Assembly (NCBI GenBank): GCA_049700435.1
Contig: JBNAVK010000016.1
Span: forward strand, 1 to 28,054
DNA length: 28,054 bases
Origin: JAVZLH01 sp049700435
GTDB lineage: Archaea; Thermoproteota; Bathyarchaeia; Bathyarchaeales; Bathycorpusculaceae
Direction: 5' to 3'
Positions 21,604 to 28,054 of this stretch are shown piece after piece. Positions within the stretch are counted from its first letter, which is position 1; every line of letters starts with the position of its first letter. Under the pieces are notes generated by a model. That model searched no databases. It was not told the DNA's origin and saw only the letters and a list, made by a program, of their open reading frames with translations. The position numbers were made by a program, and so were the translations under genes.

Positions 21604-21833
21604 CCAGTTTTTCTTTGCTCCCTCATTTCCAGCATCCATTCTTTGGCTAGTTCTTTTGGGAAGTCGTCAAACATTTTCTTTAATGTTGCTATTGTAAGCT
21701 TGCCTAGCGGTTTTTGGCAAACAGCGCATTTAAACTTAAAATGCGTCTCTTCCACAGTCAAAAGTGGAGAATTGCAGTAGGGACAAAAAAGTATCCCCTC
21801 TTTATAGACTGGCGACTTCAACTTATTTTCCAT
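21594..21833 (-). CDS. Zinc-ribbon protein, 79 aa
   Basis: This small soluble protein has one zinc ribbon, C17-P-Y-C20 and C36-A-V-C39, followed by a helix (KLTIATLKKMFDDFPKELAK) and a charged C-terminal helix EWMLEMREQRK. It is unrecognised beyond that. The start lies inside the end of the upstream nucleotidyltransferase gene (16-base overlap), so the pair is co-translated. The ribbon protein may therefore regulate or escort the nucleotidyltransferase, as in toxin-antitoxin-like pairs, but there is no direct evidence. Its 3' end was partly duplicated just downstream, and the 32-bp repeat covers its stop. Confidence 0.7.
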   Translation of the reverse strand: MENKLKSPVYKEGILFCPYCNSPLLTVEETHFKFKCAVCQKPLGKLTIATLKKMFDDFPKELAKEWMLEMREQRKTGSV

Positions 21834-22372
21834 TTTAATCCTTCCCTATAATATTCTATCAGATGTGATAAGTTTTCTTCTTTAGCTCTTTTCGTTAGGT
21901 ATTTCCAATCTATTTTATCATGCATATTAAGCAGCACAGACATAACATCTGCAAAGTCAAAAGTATCTGGTCTCCTAGCTTTCAATTTAGTCAATATGTA
22001 ATCTTCTGGGCATGGAACAGCTATCGTCAAGTCGTCAATCTTAATTTTTCTGAGTCGTTTTAAGGATTCTTGGCTTAACCCAACAGTCCTTAAAGAAAGA
22101 AGAATATCCACTCCCGTCTTAGTTACATTATCAATGAACTTCAGCACAGTTTCTCCTTCATAGTATAAGGAGTACCTTTCTGTTAAAACCTTGTGTAGTT
22201 TCTCCTTGTTTATATGTGAAACAAGCACGATATCTATGTCTGCTGAAGTTCTGGGCCTGCCATAAAATTGTATTGGTATAGCTCCAATAACCACATATTT
22301 AATTTTGTGCTTACCTAGTTTTTTGACTAAATCTTTTAGGCAGAGCTTAACCGACTCCGGTATGTAGCTCAT
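21818..22372 (-). CDS. Nucleotidyltransferase-fold protein
   Basis: This 184-aa protein carries the pol-beta-type nucleotidyltransferase signature. It has GAIPIQFYGRPRTSADIDIV at residues ~30-49, with the two metal-binding Asp (D45, D47) and a third candidate Asp in KTGVDILLSL. The glycine motif reads GA instead of the usual GG/GS, with a basic residue stretch before it. The pattern is that of the family that includes DUF6036 and AbiEii-like proteins, which transfer nucleotides to RNA or protein, often within defence or toxin-antitoxin modules. A C-terminal helical part (CPEDYILTKLKARRPDTFDF) is typical. It overlaps the zinc-ribbon gene and sits in an A/T-rich accessory patch, consistent with mobile or defence-related ancestry. 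Confidence 0.8.
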   Translation of the reverse strand: MSYIPESVKLCLKDLVKKLGKHKIKYVVIGAIPIQFYGRPRTSADIDIVLVSHINKEKLHKVLTERYSLYYEGETVLKFIDNVTKTGVDILLSLRTVGLSQESLKRLRKIKIDDLTIAVPCPEDYILTKLKARRPDTFDFADVMSVLLNMHDKIDWKYLTKRAKEENLSHLIEYYREGLKWKIS

Positions 22373-22462
22373 GACTCGTCACATGCAGTAGATTATCAAT
22401 ATTTAAGCATAAAGCTTTAGTTATTAGTAAAGCAACAATAAGCACTTGTCAGAGGCGGAAAT

Positions 22463-23149
22463 ATGGTTGTTGCTGGTAAGGTTTTTAGGCTTTCTGAACC
22501 GCTTTCCATAGCTGAAATCGCTTCTAGGCTTGAGGGCTACCGCGTAGAAGAGCCTTATGAGGAGGGCGACTACAAGTTTACGCTTGTCTCGGAGGTTGTT
22601 GGCCTACTGCCCAAAGTAGACATGCTTAGAGGCGTTTACTCACATGATTATGTTATTCACGTTTTCCATAGGGGTAAAGTGGCGCCTTTACCGCGCACTG
22701 TTGAAGCCCTATTCAGCTTCGCCCAGCGTGAAGACTCCACGTTTTTAACTGTTGTTGAAAAGAAGCGCCTAGCCAACTTTATCGCCAACAAGCTCAGCGA
22801 AATATTATTCGACAAGATAGGCGGTGTCGTGGAAGCGCGGATTCCTCCCGAAAACCTACGGGATTTCCATCTAAAAAACCCTGAGGACACAAAGATAACT
22901 TTCTTCGATAACGTGGATATTCCAAATGTGAATAAGCTTTCGCTTTATGGACCAGACCTAATCAACACTTCGCTCTTCGAAGATTACTGTAAACACGGCG
23001 ACTTGTGGTATGTTGTTGCGAGGGCAAGGGAATACGGCTACGTTGTGGGCATAACACGCGACGCTTCAGTAACAATATTCAACATGACAGACAAAGAAAA
23101 GTACTTGGAGTATGTCGCAAAAGAAGTTTATCCACTAATAATCAAATAA
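22463..23149 (+). CDS. Conserved hypothetical protein, 228 aa
   Basis: I do not recognise this protein. It is soluble, mixed alpha/beta, with an N-terminal domain rich in short strands (KVFRLSEPLSIAEIASRLEG, TLVSEVVGLLPKVDMLRG, DYVIHVFHRGKVAPLPRT). A helical middle follows (VEKKRLANFIANKLSEILF). The C-terminal part (residues ~150-228) has DNVDIPNVNKLSLYGPDL and ARAREYGYVVGITRDASVTI, which looks like a separate alpha/beta domain. AGAGG stands nine bases before the ATG. It is divergent from the nucleotidyltransferase gene. The P-loop kinase-like gene follows 39 bp later on the same strand, so the two may act together. Confidence 0.75.
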   Translation: MVVAGKVFRLSEPLSIAEIASRLEGYRVEEPYEEGDYKFTLVSEVVGLLPKVDMLRGVYSHDYVIHVFHRGKVAPLPRTVEALFSFAQREDSTFLTVVEKKRLANFIANKLSEILFDKIGGVVEARIPPENLRDFHLKNPEDTKITFFDNVDIPNVNKLSLYGPDLINTSLFEDYCKHGDLWYVVARAREYGYVVGITRDASVTIFNMTDKEKYLEYVAKEVYPLIIK

Positions 23150-23188
23150 ACACGCTTAGGTTTTAACCTAGTCGGAGGCGCAGCAAAA

Positions 23189-23794
23189 ATGGGCGTTGCC
23201 AAAGGTTTATGGAACATTGTCTTAAGCGGCTATCCACGTTCAGGAAAAACCATGCTGGCGAAAAGGCTTGTCGACGACTATCCACGCTTTGCCCGCATAG
23301 GCGTCGATGAGCTGAGGGAGATGTTCTTTTATGAGGCTTATCCATGCCGAGACGAGTTCCTAGTTTATTCAATGATTGCAGAGTTGCGGGACGCTCTGCT
23401 TAAAAGTGGCTACAGCGTCGTAATAGACTCAACAGCCCCAGACAACGTAACCCGCCATTTCCTTCTAGCAACAAAGGTTAGGGAAGTTAACCGTTTACTT
23501 GTAATGTTGAACGTTGACAAGGACATTTTAATTGAAAGAAATATTGAAAAGTTTGGTGACGCTCATCCAGTTTATGCTTATGATAAGCGTTGGGAAGCGC
23601 CGAAAGGCGGCATAGCCATATTCAAGTTCAAAAGCAACACCATGGAAGAGTTTGAAGACTATTATGCTAGGCTTGCGGAAATTTTGGAAAGCGAAACCCA
23701 CCCCTACAAGCCAGAATTCCACAGAGCACCGTTACCATTAAAAGAGATTAGAAGCGCCCTTAGAAACTTCTTGCAGAAGCGCTCCTCCAAGTAA
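23189..23794 (+). CDS. P-loop kinase-like ATP-binding protein
   Basis: This 201-aa protein has Walker A G14-YPRSGKT-21 after a short strand (NIVLSGYP) and a DELREMFFYEAYP segment. The strand GYSVVIDSTAPDNVTR is typical of predicted kinases of the zeta-toxin/AAA_33 type, where Asp acts as the general base. LLVMLNVDKDILIERN is the usual strand and lid helix with basic residues. These proteins phosphorylate small molecules, nucleic-acid ends or nucleotide sugars; the substrate here is unknown. No antitoxin is adjacent, so a toxin role is not suggested. GGAGG lies ten bases before the ATG. It forms a probable operon with the 228-aa gene. Confidence 0.82.
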   Translation: MGVAKGLWNIVLSGYPRSGKTMLAKRLVDDYPRFARIGVDELREMFFYEAYPCRDEFLVYSMIAELRDALLKSGYSVVIDSTAPDNVTRHFLLATKVREVNRLLVMLNVDKDILIERNIEKFGDAHPVYAYDKRWEAPKGGIAIFKFKSNTMEEFEDYYARLAEILESETHPYKPEFHRAPLPLKEIRSALRNFLQKRSSK

Positions 23795-23850
23795 TATTTA
23801 GGCGTTTATCCCCAAGTTTTTTATGCTTTCACCAAACAAAGGATTAGGCG

Positions 23851-24099
23851 GTGATATTGTTGGAAGCCTACATTTTAATCAACACGGAGCCCGGCATGAT
23901 ATGGGCTGTTGCAGAAGCCGCACTAAAAATTGAAGGTGTAAAAATGGCGCACGCCGTGACTGGACAATTTGACGCTGTTGCCTACGTGGAATTCGTTAAA
24001 ATGGAGGACCTCGGAAAAATAATTGAAAAGCTTCAACGCATTAAAGGCGTGCGTCGAACCCAAACTTTGATTACTGTTCCGCCAACAATCAGAAAATAG
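23851..24099 (+). CDS. Stand-alone Lrp/AsnC ligand-binding (RAM) domain protein
   Basis: This 82-aa protein consists solely of the RAM/ACT-like domain of the Lrp family, without a helix-turn-helix. EAYILINTEPGMIWAVAEAA is the first strand and helix, GVKMAHAVTGQFDAVAYVEF the central pair, and GVRRTQTLITV the last strand. Such single-domain proteins can co-assemble with full-length Lrp regulators or sense amino acids alone. The start is uncertain: GTG 23851, or TTG at 23857 or 23860. A TATA-like stretch (ttttttatg, near 23816-23824) predicts a transcription start close to 23848, favouring a leaderless GTG. GGTGAT at 23850-23855 would favour the TTGs. Confidence 0.87.
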   Translation: MILLEAYILINTEPGMIWAVAEAALKIEGVKMAHAVTGQFDAVAYVEFVKMEDLGKIIEKLQRIKGVRRTQTLITVPPTIRK

Positions 24100-24162
24100 T
24101 CAAGTAAGACAGAAAATGCGAATTAAGCGGCGATTTGTGCTTTTGTAGGTTACGGTCCCTTT

Positions 24163-24792
24163 TTAGATTATTCCAATCCAGCCTCCTATGTGCTCCCCAA
24201 AATGGGCTAAAACTGCAAAAACAATAAGCCTAGGCGTAAAACTCAGAACAAGAAAAGTTGCGAGGCGCGTTTTCAACAGTCCACAAAATAATGCGAAGAG
24301 TTCAACGGGTAGGAAGGGAATAAACCCGAAAACTGTGTAAATTATCCAGCCCCACTTGCTCCACAAACTTTTGATTTCCTCAAGCCTATCCACGCCAACC
24401 TTCCTCATGACGTATGGTCTTCCAAAGCGGTAAGCTAAACCATAGTTTATTGTCATGCCAACTGTAAACCCAACTGTGGCAATCAATGCAAGCAGCATGG
24501 GCTGTAATCCGAAAGAGGCTGCGGCAACCACTAAAGCTGGGCTTCCAAGAGGCACAATGGTTCCAGCAAGAATGGTTGCGCAGAAAATGCCCAAAAAACC
24601 ATAGTCTTTTACAAAGGCTTTCGCGTCTAGGAAAAGCTGCGTGTTGCCGACATTTAAAACTTTCAAGATAAAAATTGCAACAAAGCCTACAGTTAAAAAG
24701 ATTAACCCTAAAATTATGGATGACCTAACCCACGAAATTTTTAGGGCTTCTGAAAATTTTCTCCGTAAATCTTCAGTTTTTTCCCGCTTCAA
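24163..24792 (-). CDS. DedA/VTT (SNARE-associated Golgi-type) membrane protein
   Basis: This is a 209-aa integral membrane protein with about five or six spans. A charged cytoplasmic N-terminus (MKREKTEDLRRKFSEALK) precedes the first span (residues ~24-45). The core has a re-entrant-type motif GTIVPLGSPALVVAAASFG, the GRPYVMRK loop and GFIPFLPVELFALFCGLLK, as in TVP38/DedA/VTT proteins. Those flip or scramble lipids or transport small solutes; the exact role here is unknown. The ATG overlaps the cobO stop (ATGA), so it is translated with the B12 genes, which is not an arrangement I know from elsewhere. It faces the RAM-domain gene tail to tail across 63 bp. Confidence 0.85.
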   Translation of the reverse strand: MKREKTEDLRRKFSEALKISWVRSSIILGLIFLTVGFVAIFILKVLNVGNTQLFLDAKAFVKDYGFLGIFCATILAGTIVPLGSPALVVAAASFGLQPMLLALIATVGFTVGMTINYGLAYRFGRPYVMRKVGVDRLEEIKSLWSKWGWIIYTVFGFIPFLPVELFALFCGLLKTRLATFLVLSFTPRLIVFAVLAHFGEHIGGWIGII

Positions 24793-25319
24793 TATTCGAT
24801 TCCCTTTCTTGCTTGAAAACCCTTTTTAAACGGGTGCTTAACCTCTCGCATCTCAGTAACTAAATCTGCAACTTCAATTATCTCCTTTGGAGCGTAACGT
24901 CCAGTCAAAACCAGCTCAACATGCTTTGGCTTTTTCTTTATAAGCTCCAAAACCTCTTCGAGGCTTATTAGCTTCAGATTTAGGGCTACGTTGACCTCGT
25001 CTAGGATTACCATGTCGTATTCCCCGCTTTCCACAACTTCTTTAGCAAGTTTGAAAGCCTCTTCGGCGAGCCTAACATCTTCTTTTCCAGGAGGCTGCTG
25101 CATCACAAATTTTCCTCTTCCAAAAGCCTTAAGCGTAATGTTTGGAAGCTTGTCAACTATGTATAGTTCGCCGTAATCAAACCCACCCTTAATGAACTGT
25201 ATCACGTAAACCTTTAATCCCCTTCCTATAGCCCTAAGTACAAGCCCAAAAGCGGCTGAAGTTTTGCCCTTCCCATCACCCGTATAAACCTGAACAATTC
25301 CCTTTTCAAGTTTAGGCAT
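24789..25319 (-). CDS. cobO: Cob(I)yrinic acid a,c-diamide adenosyltransferase
   Basis: This is a 176-aa enzyme of the BtuR/CobA/CobO type. It adds the 5'-deoxyadenosyl group of ATP to cob(I)alamin or its precursors, making the coenzyme the mutase needs. The P-loop is G14-DGKGKT-20 with SAAFGLVLRAIGRG after it. YDMVILDEVNVALNL is the Walker-B-like strand, and ELVLTGRYAP with VTEMREVKHPFKKGFQARKG ends the family pattern. The longer frame opens with two TTG codons, but ATG 25319 shares a base with the meaB stop (TGATG), the usual coupling. Its place behind meaB suggests local reloading of adenosylcobalamin on the mutase. Confidence 0.93.
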   Translation of the reverse strand: MPKLEKGIVQVYTGDGKGKTSAAFGLVLRAIGRGLKVYVIQFIKGGFDYGELYIVDKLPNITLKAFGRGKFVMQQPPGKEDVRLAEEAFKLAKEVVESGEYDMVILDEVNVALNLKLISLEEVLELIKKKPKHVELVLTGRYAPKEIIEVADLVTEMREVKHPFKKGFQARKGIEY

Positions 25320-26296
25320 CAACAAGTCTTCCCAAGCTTTTTGTTTAGAAGTTTTTCCGCTGCCGATGCTGGGTCTATTTTTCTCTCAACAATTTCTCGG
25401 AGAGTTTCCTCAAACTTTCCTTCCTTTTTCAACTCTTCAACTATAGCGTTTGCCACAGTCTCCTTTATGGCGTCAATAAGTTCAGCTTCGGCTTTCCCTA
25501 AACTTCTTTTTAATCCCAAACCTTTTCTGAGGAAGTTTCTATGCTCCTCTATTTTTTTAATAAGTTGCGGGATGCCTTCGCCTGTTATGGCTGTTGTCTT
25601 TAAGATTGGTGTTTTCCAAGCTGCTTCTTTATCGCCAAGCTTAAGCATTGCCTGAATATCCATAACTGCCTTGTCAGCGTTTTCACGGTCAGCCTTGTTC
25701 ACCACGAAGATATCAGCTATCTCCATCAAACCAGCCTTTATAGCTTGTATCTCGTCGCCTAAACCCGGAGCGTGAACAACAACTATCGTTTGGGCAACCT
25801 TAACTATTTCCACTTCTGACTGGCCGGCGCCAACGGTTTCAACAATAACCACGTCTTTTCCGGCTGCGTCTAAGATTTTAACGGCGTCTTTTGTGGTTTT
25901 AGCTATTCCACCTGCATAGTTGCGGGTTGCCATGCTTCGGATAAAAACGCCTTCATCCGTGCTCAGTTCCTGCATGCGGATTCTGTCGCCTAAAAAAGCA
26001 CCGCCAGTGAAGGGGCTTGTGGGATCAACGGCTACTACGCCCACGGTTTTGCCTCTGCGCCTATACTCCCGCACCATCTTCTCGATGAGAGTGCTTTTTC
26101 CAGAACCGCCAGGACCAGTTAACCCTATAACATGAGCCTTCCCAGTGTGTGGATATATCTGTGATCTCAGCTTTTGAGCTTCAGGCGCGTTGCTTTCAAC
26201 TATTGTTATGGCTTTTGCTATACTTCTACGGTCTCCAGCAAGAACTCCTTGTGTTATCTCCTCAACCTTCGCCAATGGCTTCAGCGCTTCTTCCAT
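25319..26296 (-). CDS. meaB: MeaB/ArgK-type mutase chaperone GTPase
   Basis: This is a 325-aa G3E-class GTPase that protects and reactivates adenosylcobalamin-dependent mutases and gates cofactor loading. Walker A is G61-PGGSGKST-69; most family members have GxPGxGKST with Ala at the fifth position. The switch/Walker B strand is IVETVGAGQSEVE (~151-163) and the base-recognition motif is N200-KAD-203. DPTSPFTGGAFLGDRIRM is the family signature. The C-terminal helices (~255-320) would form the dimer arm. It starts one base after the stop of the B12-binding subunit, and its stop is coupled to cobO. Confidence 0.95.
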   Translation of the reverse strand: MEEALKPLAKVEEITQGVLAGDRRSIAKAITIVESNAPEAQKLRSQIYPHTGKAHVIGLTGPGGSGKSTLIEKMVREYRRRGKTVGVVAVDPTSPFTGGAFLGDRIRMQELSTDEGVFIRSMATRNYAGGIAKTTKDAVKILDAAGKDVVIVETVGAGQSEVEIVKVAQTIVVVHAPGLGDEIQAIKAGLMEIADIFVVNKADRENADKAVMDIQAMLKLGDKEAAWKTPILKTTAITGEGIPQLIKKIEEHRNFLRKGLGLKRSLGKAEAELIDAIKETVANAIVEELKKEGKFEETLREIVERKIDPASAAEKLLNKKLGKTC

Positions 26297-26297
26297 T

Positions 26298-26705
26298 TCA
26301 CTTTCTCTTCGGAACGTTTTCTAAGACAAACTGTATTATCTTTTCCGTGGGCGTTCCAGGTCCAAATATCTCCTTTATCCCAAGCTTCTTCAGTTCTGGC
26401 ACGTCTTCTCCTGGAATTATGCCGCCTGCGAAAACCATTATGTCTGTTAGTCCCTTCTCCTTAAGAAGCTCCATTATTTTCGGGAATAATGCCTTATGCG
26501 CGCCTGAAAGAATGCTTAATCCTATAACGTCAACATCTTCCTGCAACGCAGTTTCAACAATCTGCTCCGGGGTCTGTCTCAAACCAGTGTAGATAACCTC
26601 CATTCCCGCGTCTCTTAAGGCTCTTGCCACAACTTTTGCGCCTCTGTCGTGGCTGTCTAGACCCGGCTTGGCTATTAACACTCTAATTTTTCTTTCGCCT
26701 CGCAT
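26298..26705 (-). CDS. Acyl-CoA mutase small subunit (B12-binding domain)
   Basis: This 135-aa Rossmann-like cobalamin-binding domain is encoded separately from the catalytic barrel, as usual in archaea. The base-off/His-on signature is D17-S-H19-DRG, where H19 replaces dimethylbenzimidazole as the lower cobalt ligand. LSILSGAH and FAGGIIPGED supply the remaining corrin contacts. It begins 11 bp after the large-subunit stop, with GGAG about eight bases upstream, and is followed by meaB after one base. It binds adenosylcobalamin and pairs with the large subunit to form the active mutase. Its sequence does not tell methylmalonyl- from isobutyryl-CoA mutase; the large subunit does. Confidence 0.93.
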   Translation of the reverse strand: MRGERKIRVLIAKPGLDSHDRGAKVVARALRDAGMEVIYTGLRQTPEQIVETALQEDVDVIGLSILSGAHKALFPKIMELLKEKGLTDIMVFAGGIIPGEDVPELKKLGIKEIFGPGTPTEKIIQFVLENVPKRK

Positions 26706-26716
26706 TTTTCTCCTTC

Positions 26717-28054
26717 CTAAATTATGATTAGTTCTTTATATTCTCCGTAGACTTTTCTTAGCACTTCGGTTATTTCGCCTAAGGTTGCGTAGGCTTTAAC
26801 TGCCTCTATTATTGCTGGCATGAGGTTTTCGTCTTTTTCCGTGGCATAGTGAAGCTTTTCTAACGTCGCCCTAACCTTTATGTTGTCGCGTTCCCTCTTT
26901 AGTTTTTGCAGCCTCTCAACTTGCTCTTTCTCAATTTTTGGGTCAACACGCAAAAGCTTTATTGGACACTCTTCCTCCTCAACGGTGTACTCGTTTACGC
27001 CCACAATTGTTCGTTTTTTCTCTTCGAGTTCCCGCTGGTATCTGTAGGCGCTTTCAGCAATTTCCCTTTGGAAAAACCCTTTTTCTATGGCTTCTATTGC
27101 TCCGCCCATGTCGTCGATTTTTTGAATGTATTCCATGGCTTTCTCTTCCATCTCGTTTGTTAAAGCTTCCACGTAATAGGAGCCAGCCATGGGGTCAACT
27201 GTGCTTGTGACTCCGCTTTCGTAGGCTATTATCTGCTGTGTTCTTAGGGCAACCCTAACGGACTCTTTTGTTGGCAAACATAAAGCTTCATCAAAAGAGT
27301 TTGTGTGCAGCGACTGTGTTCCGCCTAAAACTGCTGCAAGCGCCTGTATTGTTGTGCGCACGATATTGTTTAGTGGCTGTTGCGCCGTTAATGTGCAGCC
27401 TGACGTTTGGACGTGCATGCGCATCCACATAGACCTTGGGTTTTTCGCGTGGAACCGCTCCTTCATTATTTTTGCCCATAGTCTTCGGGCTGCTCGGAAT
27501 TTGGCTATTTCCTCAAAAAAGTCGTTATGAGACGCGAAAAAGAATGATAAGCGATGGGCGAAATCGTCAACCTTCAAACCTCTCTCAAGGGTGGATTCCA
27601 CATAGGCTATTCCATCATAGAGGGTGAAGGCTAACTCTTGAAGGGCTGTTGCTCCAGCCTCGCGGATGTGGTAGCCGCTTATGCTTATAGGATTCCATCT
27701 GGGCAGGTGTCTAGCACAATATTCAATGACGTCTGTCGAAAGCTTCAGCGAAGGTTTAGGCGGGAAAATGCAAAGTTTCTGGGCGAAAAACTCCTTTAAA
27801 TTGTCATTTTGTGTTGTTCCACCCAGCTTGTCGCGTGGCACGCCCTGCTTGTCGCCCACAGCCACGTACATGGCGAGCAGAATTGGCGCTGGACCGTTTA
27901 TTGTCATGGAAGTTGTAACTTTGTCGAGTGGTATACCGTCAAAAAGGGTTTCCATGTCCATCAATGATGAGACGGCTACTCCGCAGACGCCGACCTCTCC
28001 CCTTGCCATGGGGTGGTCAGAGTCGTAACCCATTATTGTTGGGTAGTCAAAAGC
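26717..28054 (-). CDS. Acyl-CoA mutase large subunit (partial; isobutyryl/2-hydroxyisobutyryl type suspected)
   Basis: The frame runs off the right edge (AFDYPTIMGYDSDHP), so the ~445 residues seen lack the N-terminus, and the ATG at 28033 is internal. It is the TIM-barrel catalytic subunit that rearranges acyl-CoA carbon skeletons by an adenosyl radical. Landmarks are TTSMTINGPAPILLAMYVAV, SISGYHIREAGATA (substrate-site His), QTSGCTLTAQQPLNNIVRTT and GGTQSLHTNSFDEAL. In methylmalonyl-CoA mutase the substrate carboxylate is held by Arg207 in 'VRNTYIFPP'; here the gapless equivalent is 'AQKLCIFPP', with Gln. Gln at this site marks isobutyryl- and 2-hydroxyisobutyryl-CoA mutases. The second specificity residue (Tyr89 region) is beyond the edge. 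Confidence 0.9.
   Translation of the reverse strand, partial: AFDYPTIMGYDSDHPMARGEVGVCGVAVSSLMDMETLFDGIPLDKVTTSMTINGPAPILLAMYVAVGDKQGVPRDKLGGTTQNDNLKEFFAQKLCIFPPKPSLKLSTDVIEYCARHLPRWNPISISGYHIREAGATALQELAFTLYDGIAYVESTLERGLKVDDFAHRLSFFFASHNDFFEEIAKFRAARRLWAKIMKERFHAKNPRSMWMRMHVQTSGCTLTAQQPLNNIVRTTIQALAAVLGGTQSLHTNSFDEALCLPTKESVRVALRTQQIIAYESGVTSTVDPMAGSYYVEALTNEMEEKAMEYIQKIDDMGGAIEAIEKGFFQREIAESAYRYQRELEEKKRTIVGVNEYTVEEEECPIKLLRVDPKIEKEQVERLQKLKRERDNIKVRATLEKLHYATEKDENLMPAIIEAVKAYATLGEITEVLRKVYGEYKELIII

Noticed and set aside
23157..23170. TAGGTT-TT-AACCTA inverted repeat between two plus-strand genes
   Set aside because: The arms are only 6 bp and there is no T-run or other support. It could be chance, so it is not called a terminator or operator.
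23189..23794. Zeta-type toxin
   Set aside because: The P-loop and Asp strand fit the broader kinase family, but no antitoxin gene is adjacent and nothing specific to zeta toxins is visible.

Overview
The window reads as a piece of an archaeal chromosome, most likely from the TACK side of the tree and plausibly Bathyarchaeia. The signs are an intron-containing tRNA-Leu with a canonical bulge-helix-bulge, GGTGA/GGAGG ribosome binding sites, TATA-like boxes about 25-30 bases before starts, an unsplit RNA polymerase B subunit, and an unsplit A subunit (A' and A'' in one 1273-aa chain). The lineage is inferred from gene content; no phylogeny was run.

Layout, left to right. 1-1186: the end of an unidentified gene, then a minus-strand pair of an Lrp-type regulator and a DUF5752 protein. 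1187-3159: an operator-like divergent region, two plus-strand orphan genes and a DUF2148 cysteine-cluster protein. 3229-6155 (minus strand): a tight metal-uptake operon, cbiM - PDGLE (CbiN-like) - ECF S component - fmdE-like. DUF1893, thioredoxin and an unlisted 46-aa membrane protein follow it. nikR is divergent from cbiM. The 80-bp gap between them holds a 28-bp inverted repeat with NikR operator geometry and a palindromic TATA element. 6651-8322: nadA, a DUF3795 zinc protein and tRNA-Leu(CAA).

8629-16776 is the transcription operon rpoB - rpoA - rpl30e - nusA. It ends with a 59-aa secreted or membrane miniprotein instead of the usual rps12/rps7. rpoH is also absent upstream.

16780-20113 (minus strand) is the most interesting locus. 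Three translationally coupled genes encode a 648-aa SMC5/6-like ATPase without a recognisable hinge domain, a 273-aa protein with kleisin-like features, and a 189-aa tandem winged-helix (KITE-like) protein. This would be a miniature SMC-kleisin-KITE complex.

20114-22372 is an AT-richer accessory patch. It holds a TPR/zinc-ribbon protein, a PH-domain-like protein, a zinc-ribbon/nucleotidyltransferase pair, a near-identical 32-bp direct repeat and a decayed gene-end duplication. 22463-24099 carries a conserved orphan, a P-loop kinase-like protein and a stand-alone Lrp ligand-binding (RAM) domain.

24163-28054 (minus strand) is a five-gene adenosylcobalamin operon: acyl-CoA mutase large subunit (cut by the window edge), B12-binding subunit, MeaB GTPase, corrinoid adenosyltransferase and a DedA/VTT membrane protein. 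The mutase has Gln where methylmalonyl-CoA mutase has its substrate-carboxylate Arg. This suggests an isobutyryl- or 2-hydroxyisobutyryl-CoA mutase. The Ni/Co uptake operon and this B12 operon may be linked through cobalt supply.
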